A stretch of 64,000 bases of DNA. Origin: Diphasiastrum complanatum. Taxonomy: Eukaryota > Streptophyta > Lycopodiopsida > Lycopodiales > Lycopodiaceae. Positions 57,932 to 64,000 of this stretch are shown one piece after another. A model generated the notes under the pieces. The model saw only the letters and a program-made list of their open reading frames with translations, was not told where the DNA came from and did not search any database. The stretch spans positions 48,274,921-48,338,920 of the forward strand of contig CM055110.1 in NCBI GenBank assembly GCA_029204225.1. The letters run 5' to 3'. Numbering within the stretch: the first letter of the stretch is position 1; each line of letters begins with the position of its first letter. The translations under genes and the position numbers were made by a program.

Positions 57932-60900
57932 CAGAAGAGAGAATGTTAGCAGCTTAGTTGCCTGTTCCGGAACGAAAAGCGTTCCAGAACTCGTTCTGTT
58001 CCGGAACGATGCCCTCAAAAAAAAAAAAAAAACGTTTTTCTTTCAAAGGATTTAATTCATATAGATTAAGTTAGCAGTGATAGACAAAACGCTATTTAAC
58101 GAATTCTATTGCTCCACATGTAATTTAGTGTTTGACCACCACTGGTCAATGAAATCCCATTGATAAACACGTGCAGTTCAGTTTATCCCTAGCAAAAGTT
58201 TTTTAACCAAAAGCCATTACAGGTAACAATGTGAACATTAACTCTGAGACACTAAGGTGAAGCGTATGATAAGACTATCGGGATCCTTCTTAGGCCGCCA
58301 AGCAGATTCCATACCTTTGTTGTGAAGCTAAAGATTCTCTTCCAAAAACTTCTTAGCCTCTACAACATCTTGGGAATTCAGAATACTTCTAACTTGAACG
58401 TTAATAGCTTTTTGCTCTCACAGATAATTCTTAGTGAACGTGGCTGAAATAAACAAAGGTGAAGGAGGAGCTGGAGGAAAAATAGCATTATTCTAACTTT
58501 TAAGTACAGCTGCCTGGTGGACAGTTGTACGATGATGTTCCACCTAATTTTTGAGCTGCCGGATTTTAGCTGAGGTAGCTATTTGAATTTTAGCTGAGGT
58601 AGCTATTTGAAAAGACACTTCGCTTTTGATAATTGCAACTTCTTTCCTGAATTCCTCAATGGACATATCCAGCTTCTAAAGGTGCATTTACGCAGCTAGG
58701 ATCATAGATTCGTGAGAAGTAAGTCTTTCTTGGTGGTTGTTAAGGTATTGGAATGACCATTCTTGATCTGCACGAATAACAAAGATTGTGAAGGATGGAG
58801 GCAAAGATGCTTCTAGAGTATTAGGAGTCAAAGGCAGAGCTACAAAAAGTTCACTATTACCAAGAATAGAATTTAAAGGGAGACTAACTGCAACAAGCAT
58901 AGAAAGGGAAGGGGAGGTGGAGCTGACTGTGAGGAAAACATTGCAACAATGCTGGAAATGGAAGATGGCTGAGGAGCAGCTAGAGGTGCAAAAGACGTTG
59001 AGGCTGAAGGGTCAGTAGAGAGGGAGTCATTTGACCTTAGGTACATAGTGTGAATTAGGCAGATAACGAATTCCAACACTCAAAATAGAGGACTAACACC
59101 CTACCTATAATAGGTAATGTAAGAGAACCTAGCTAAAACCACTAGGCTGATGGATTTCCAACCTCACATAATGACCTCACAAACCCATTCCGACCAAAAT
59201 GGGTCGAAATGTACCATACGTTCCATACAATACGTTCCAAAACTTACTGGTATGGAATGAGTTATTAAAATTTTGAAAATCAAAAAAAAAAAAATAGCAG
59301 GGCCTCAATTTCCAGACAGTTTGATTTTGGGATTTTTTGGGGAGTGCACCTAGCTGAAAGGGGGCGAACAATTGAGGGATGGATCTGCTGGCCAAATTTT
59401 GCTAGATTCGGGAATGGGTAACTATGATGACAAGCATGGACAAAAAAAATGCATGTGCATATGTTGAACTAAAACCGTTCGATTATACCTTTCATGTTTT
59501 TGGCAAATCTATCCAGAAAGAAGGCCCTTGATGTTTGTAGCTCAAAATGAATGTGGCATGGAGAAATTTTTCTGCACAAGTATTACACCCTTGCATACAA
59601 CCTATTTAGAACTTCACAAATGGGAAGTCTGCCATAGATTTCTTGCTTGCTTTTTGCAGTATGAACAGCATGAAGATCCCATCCAGTTTCCAGTTTATCT
59701 GCCCTCCTCACAGACCAGTCGTTCATTACTAAAATTTTGCGGTTTTTTATGTATCCTAAAGGGCCCCTAAAGGCATCCCTATGAAGCCCTAAATCCCCCC
59801 AAAAAAAATTGAAATGCACAATTTTATTAGCATATTAAAAACACAGTTTCTTTTTTTGCCTCATTCCAGAACGGGCAACTATGTTTATGACTGTACCCAA
59901 TTGATGAATATTTGAGTTTCAATATGTACAATTAATTGAAATACACACTTAATGCCCAAATATGAATTCATGAGCTAGTTCAGCCTCCTTAATGACATCG
60001 ACTAGAAACATTATTTCTTTCCAACTTCACTAAACAGTCGAAGTGGAGAGAAACAAATCATCAATGTTTTTGGTTTATTTGAAGCATCCTTGGGACTCTA
60101 AGACTGGAAAATCCTGTGGCCTCCTCTAGCCTCATACTAAAAAGTTCTTTCAATTCATAAATAAAGATGCTTTGGTGCCCACTTTCCAAATTGCTGTTCA
60201 TGAAGGGAACACGCTAAAAACATCAAGATATCAAAAAAAAAAAATATTAACCTTGGGCCACTGCAACACCAGCTATTGACAATGTACCGCTAAGTTTACA
60301 GTTGAAAATTGTAAGACCAACATTGGGGCTAGAACTTGTAAGTTGTGCCAAAAGGTAACGACGGCTGCACAGGATGCAAAAGGCTCATTCTGCTTGAATA
60401 TAGAAACTATGAGAAAAGGGGAAAACCATATTCATTGGATTCAATAAAGCCCCAGACATCTATGGGACAATCAGAAAAGCCTTTAATGCAAGGTTCCATA
60501 AGCAAACTGCAAAGACTACCACTGAATATAGCAATGCTACCTTCAGAATCAGACTTGAGCTGAGCCAAGAATTCCATTTGATAACTTAATAGTACCAAAC
60601 ACAAAATCCAACCAGCCTTTCCATTAGCTCAAGAATAGATTCTGGTGTTTTATGGATGTGAAAGCTCTTTTAGATATTGGCTCGTGTTAGGCTAGCTTAA
60701 AACTATCATATTGAAACCCTTCAACTGTTATTGAAGAATGATCTAGGGGAGAAACCTTAAGCTTAAAAATGTGTGTTATGGCTCAAAGCTGTGAACTGGA
60801 TGAAGGAAAAACAGCTAGAAATTTTAACTCCAAGCATCCATTTGAAGTATCAATAGCAAGAAACTTGACCTTTGGAGTTGTAACATTTCAGCCATATCAG

Positions 60901-61237
60901 TCAAATATAACTAGCTTGCACAAATTTTAAGCAATAATAGTTTAAAAAAATTCAAGAATAGAACAAATTTCCTCCAGTTGGCAAGAGAACTTGAGCTGGA
61001 AAAAAATAAATGATCCCTCCAGAGTATTTAAAGGTCAGTGCGATATAGGTTAATTGGTACCAAGATCAAGGAACCATCGAGTACCAAATTGAAAGAAAAA
61101 GCGAAGAAAACAACCTTAAGCAAAGGTACTTCCTGCAAGAAATTCTCATATAACTGTCGCTTTTCATTTGTGGTATGCATCAAGATTGCTCGAAAAGTTG
61201 TTCTATCCATACCCCATAGCACAGATCTTGTAACAGC
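55540..61237 (-). CDS. cAMP-dependent protein kinase regulatory subunit (PKA-R), last four exons, 5' part outside the window
   Basis: Exons in transcript order: 61237-61115, 57651-57532, 55997-55839, 55620-55540. All are phase 0 and GT-AG, summing to 160 codons plus TAA. They encode the end of cyclic-nucleotide-binding domain A ([14 protein letters not shown]), the linking helix ([12 protein letters not shown]), all of domain B and a short tail ending 'SVESN'. Domain B carries the phosphate-binding cassette [16 protein letters not shown] with the conserved Glu and Arg. Ala after the Arg is typical of cAMP-binding domains; cGMP-dependent kinases usually have Thr. The '[11 protein letters not shown]' helix matches 'KWERLTVADAL' of animal PKA-R. 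Known role: PKA-R holds the catalytic subunit inactive until cAMP binds. The dimerisation/docking domain, the inhibitor site and most of domain A must lie upstream of 64,000. Plant PKG-like PP2C-kinases are an alternative but fit less well, and the stop shortly after domain B excludes an attached kinase. Confidence 0.9.
55839..55997 (-). CDS. PKA-R exon: CNB-B phosphate-binding cassette
   Basis: Acceptor GGTAACAG, donor AAG|GTTGTT, 53 codons. It encodes [20 protein letters not shown], then [18 protein letters not shown], then [10 protein letters not shown]. The cassette Glu and Arg that hold the cyclic phosphate and ribose are present. Reading continues past the donor, but stopping at 'FK' joins exactly to the conserved 'RLLG' of the last exon. 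Confidence 0.95.
55998..57531 (-). other. PKA-R intron
   Basis: No feature recognised in this 1.5-kb intron. Confidence 0.6.
57532..57651 (-). CDS. PKA-R exon: first strands of CNB-B
   Basis: Acceptor TTGGTTGCAG, donor GTATTT, 40 codons in phase 0. It encodes [20 protein letters not shown], then '[20 protein letters not shown]'. 'G..I..EG..GD..Y...E' is the standard CNB start. Confidence 0.95.
57893..57931. repeat. (TA)n microsatellite
   Basis: About 19 uninterrupted TA units. Confidence 0.95.
58240..59100 (-). mobile_element. LINE ORF1 relic (copy F)
   Basis: The minus strand reads [20 protein letters not shown], then '[19 protein letters not shown]', matching the RRM-like part of copy B ORF1 ([13 protein letters not shown].., [18 protein letters not shown]). 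Upstream is a P/S/L-rich stretch (58,690-59,080) like the ORF1 N-terminus. No ORF2 follows below 58,240. Confidence 0.75.
61115..61237 (-). CDS. PKA-R exon: end of CNB-A and linking helix
   Basis: Acceptor TTGACCAG, donor AAG|GTTGTT, 41 codons in phase 0. It encodes [20 protein letters not shown], then [12 protein letters not shown]. Animal PKA-R has 'LWGIDRDSYRRILM...MYEEFLSKVSIL' here. The previous exon, carrying the domain-A phosphate-binding cassette, is not found between 61,238 and the LINE at 62,150. Confidence 0.92.
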
Positions 61238-62149
61238 CTGGTCAAAGTGAAACTCAATTCAGAATGGTGATTTTATATGATCGTTGATATAATCATGCTA
61301 CCAGGACTACATGTACATATTAAGAATATGAACCATTTTTTTAAAAGGCAATATTTTCTTCCAATTATAACCTAATACCTGTTTTCTTATGCCCCTTTGA
61401 GTCTATTTCAATGGAGACCTTAGGAACTTAGGCTGCCCAGAATATCCTCAGAACAACATTTAGACTAATGCATTCTTCAAATAAACCTAGTGCAAATACC
61501 ATGCATTTTCCTGCGAGCAGATCTTTTCCAAAAGGCATCTAAGAGTTTTAGATGGCATCAAATTAGTTATGAACAGTGAAACAAAGTTGCCAACGTCGTC
61601 AAACTTTCTTCCTAGCTTTGTAGGTGCTACTGTATGTTACTTGCCAACCAGCCAACCAGCTTGGTAACAGACATGAAAGCTGCACTCCAAGGTAACAAAA
61701 TGTATCAATGTATGAGGATCTAGAATTTGAGAGCTCATGATGCTACAAAATTCGCCCCATAAGGAATGAAAAATAAATCATTAATAGCCACAAAGCTTGA
61801 TATGGAGAAAGAAGATCCTATTTATCATCCATGCACGTCCATTGCTGCTATTGGAACTCAAAGTTCCCTTCATTCTCTGAGAAATACTGGAGAACACAAG
61901 GATGCACTTCCAAAATTCGAATCTAGACCATTCTAAATGGCGCATAATGAAAGTCCTATACTTAAAATGCATGAAATTTTCTAATCATCTTCCAGCTCAA
62001 AGATACATAAAATCTGTGCTTCTTGCCAAGCTTGCTATTTGTATCAAAATGCTATGGTTTTCCATTGGTAACAAAAAAGCTTTCATGGCATCAAAAAACT
62101 TGAAGCGCTTGAATGCGATCATAGGGCATCTATAATGAGTCATGGAGAA
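61238..62149 (-). other. PKA-R intron upstream of the first visible exon
   Basis: Searched for the domain-A cassette (FGELAL..PRAAT) on the minus strand and not found. No other feature recognised. Confidence 0.6.
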
Positions 62150-62151
62150 AG

Positions 62152-62170
62152 AAAGAAAGAAAGAAAGCTT
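62152..62170. repeat. (GAAA)n tail of LINE copy E
   Basis: About five GAAA units. On the LINE's own strand this is a (TTTC)n pyrimidine tail in place of poly(A). Confidence 0.85.
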
Positions 62171-64000
62171 TTTATTGATGTCTTTTCCATGCCAAAAGGC
62201 ATATAAGACTAAAATGTACATGTCAAGTATGTGGTATCAATGAAAGCGTATAAAACAGCTCCAGAAACAGTAAAGAATGGTATATGCAAATATACTATCT
62301 GAGTAATCCAAATTGAACTATGTTGAACGAGATATGAAATAAAGAAATATGTGCTGATATAAATGACAATCTTTTGATATAATGGCATCATAATGTCCTG
62401 CTGGGAATGAAGAAGGATGTGAGGTCGGCTACGATAGGAGGTAGAGTCAGAGTGTGCTGCTCTGGAAGGCCGGCTATGAGATGTGTGTCTCCTCATGGTA
62501 GGTCGGATAGGTCTGATAGCAACGTGACTCTGCGTAATAATTGTCTCTGATTTGTGTGTATGTGCACGTGTATCATTGTCATAATCGTCGTCATTACCAA
62601 TGTTGGCTAACTCTAGATCTGTCCCAGATCATCTTCTCAAGAAGGATGCCATCTGGAGCTTTGAAACTGGGTGACTCCACTGATCCATCTAGCAGGCACT
62701 GGAAAATAAAGAGCTCCTAGGACTCGACCTCATCCAAGGAACATGATTGGCAAATCCTCTCGTCTCTCGGAATACCTTGGAACCATCCAATTTCAATCCC
62801 AAGCTGGTGTGAAAAATACGAACTGACCAAGTATGAACCTGAGACCATGAGACAGTCCAAAAGCCAAGTAATGTGGCAAAACAAGAACCTTGTTCTATCC
62901 AACTCTAAGAAATGATTTTGATAATAGTCGGGTTTGACCTATAACTGGCCCTACCAGACTCGATCAAGATATGCTCTATATATAAAACGTCCAATAAACT
63001 AGTGAGTACCCAAAGGGAGGTAAATGCCAAATGTCTCAAGGAGTTGAGATGCCTGGGAAGACTATCACAACCGATAACCCTAATCATGGAGATGTTGAGA
63101 AGAGGTGAGAGTTGCTTGTCTGTATCTCTGCTCAAAAGCTAGAAACAATTGGACTCGCCGGATACATGTGATAAGCAAGAAGAAGGCTCCAAGCTGTAGA
63201 GGTTGAACTGCAAACTCTACAAGGATAATCTGATGTGGGACATAGGGCTTAGCCCGTGTCATATGTCACAACATAATAGTCTGTAGCCATGAGATGCTAG
63301 CCCAGTTTAATGAGGTGAGACCTATACACCATGCTGCTACTGCATATAAGGCTGTGAGGGTGACAAGTGTATCAAAGGGCTTACAGAGTTACTCAAGGGC
63401 ATCTCGAATGAACTTACGAAAAAAAAATCGCTCTAGCTGGACAAGCGAAGCATGGCCTTCCCAAGTTGAGTAGTAGCTGCCTATCTCATGTTAAATATGG
63501 GAACAATAAAAAGCACCCCTAGATAAGTGTAAGTTGAAAATACCTCCAATGGCTGACCGTCAAAAATAAGTGTTTGTCATTGCATGAAACCCTTGGAAGT
63601 CTTGAAGACCACAAGTTTGTCTTCACAATGTTCACCCCCAACCCCCAAACTCCTTAGTCGAGGAGACTAGAACCACATCATATGCATAGAGACGGATGGC
63701 AATCAACAAATCACCCAATCTACAACCTATATTGCCACACTGCTTGATGCACTCCAACTCCTCAATATACAATCCAAAAAGTGTAGGTGAAAGAGAGCCA
63801 CCTTGCTTCACCCCAATGGTGCTCCAAATTTGCTCAAAAATGCCACTATCATGCCGAAAATAGCCTAGAATTCTCTCATAAACTGCCATGACTGCCAAGA
63901 TCGTATCCATAAAAAAATCCAGATTTTTTAGTCTCTGAATGAGTAAAGAGCATGGACAAAATGAAAGGCCTTCCTGAAGTCCACAAAACAACAGTAGACC
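62152..64000 (-). mobile_element. LINE copy E: decayed 3' part, continues past the window
   Basis: The minus strand, from the window end, reads RT '[20 protein letters not shown]' and 'LYAYDVVLVSS' (YADD changed to YAYD), the connection region, zinc finger 'IPRDERICQSCSLDEVES', and a 3' UTR with TACATGTCAAGTATG-like homology to copy B. It ends ACATCAATAAAAAGC plus (TTTC)n at 62,152-62,175. Many stops. It lies inside the PKA-R transcription unit if, as expected, 5' exons lie beyond 64,000. Confidence 0.88.

Larger units (their letters stand above)
57652..61114 (-). other. PKA-R intron (3.46 kb)
   Basis: Contains the (AT)n at 57,893, GTTCCGGAAC palindromes at 57,964-58,010, a LINE ORF1 relic (58,240-59,100) and GTTCC-rich sequence near 59,220-59,265. 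Otherwise AT-rich. Confidence 0.7.

Noticed and set aside
55540-61237. Reading the cyclic-nucleotide gene as plant PKG (PP2C-CNB-kinase fusion).
   Set aside because: The sequence stops shortly after the second binding domain with a PKA-R-like C-terminal helix, and the [11 protein letters not shown] helix and RAAT cassette fit PKA-R better than the plant PKG sequence that I recall.

Overview
The window looks like repeat-rich nuclear DNA of a land plant with long introns. Evidence: two intron-rich genes with GT-AG splice sites, a plastid starch-synthase-like gene, and a dense load of LINE, Ty1/copia, Ty3/gypsy, hAT and SINE-like elements at every stage of decay. The second gene is a cAMP-dependent protein kinase regulatory subunit (PKA-R). 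As far as I know that family is kept in streptophytes with swimming sperm and is missing from flowering plants, so I infer a fern or lycophyte (homosporous fern most likely), not an angiosperm. No species can be named from the sequence alone.

Layout. (1) 1-27,961, minus strand: thirteen exons of a starch synthase 5 (SS5)-type gene. They join in phase to exactly 530 codons, and the gene runs out of the window at position 1. A plastid-targeting-like exon at 41,107-41,327 may be its first exon. (2) The intron between exons 25,649-25,747 and 8,134-8,263 is about 17.4 kb. It holds a head-to-tail array of three LINE copies (about 9.2-18.6 kb), two decayed gypsy elements facing each other (18.7-23.2 kb) and a 98-bp tandem duplication. 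(3) 29-55 kb: no host gene is firmly recognised. It holds a possible small LTR element (29.6-31.3 kb), a decayed hAT transposase (35.5-36.7 kb), a decayed gypsy gag-pol (38.2-39.7 kb) abutting a reversed copia scrap, a minus-strand copia end with its LTR (43.1-44.3 kb), and two plus-strand copia elements lacking reverse transcriptase (44.5-50.4 kb). A cluster of small hairpins lies at 52.3-53.1 kb. (4) 55,540-61,237, minus strand: the last four exons of the PKA-R gene, encoding the end of cyclic-nucleotide-binding domain A, all of domain B and the natural stop. Further 5' exons must lie beyond 64,000, because a LINE occupies 62.15 kb to the window end.

The two host genes are unrelated in function: plastid starch-granule initiation and cAMP signalling. 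They share only strand and TE-laden introns. Exon calls rest on reading conserved protein families through consistent splice sites and reading phase. No database search was possible.
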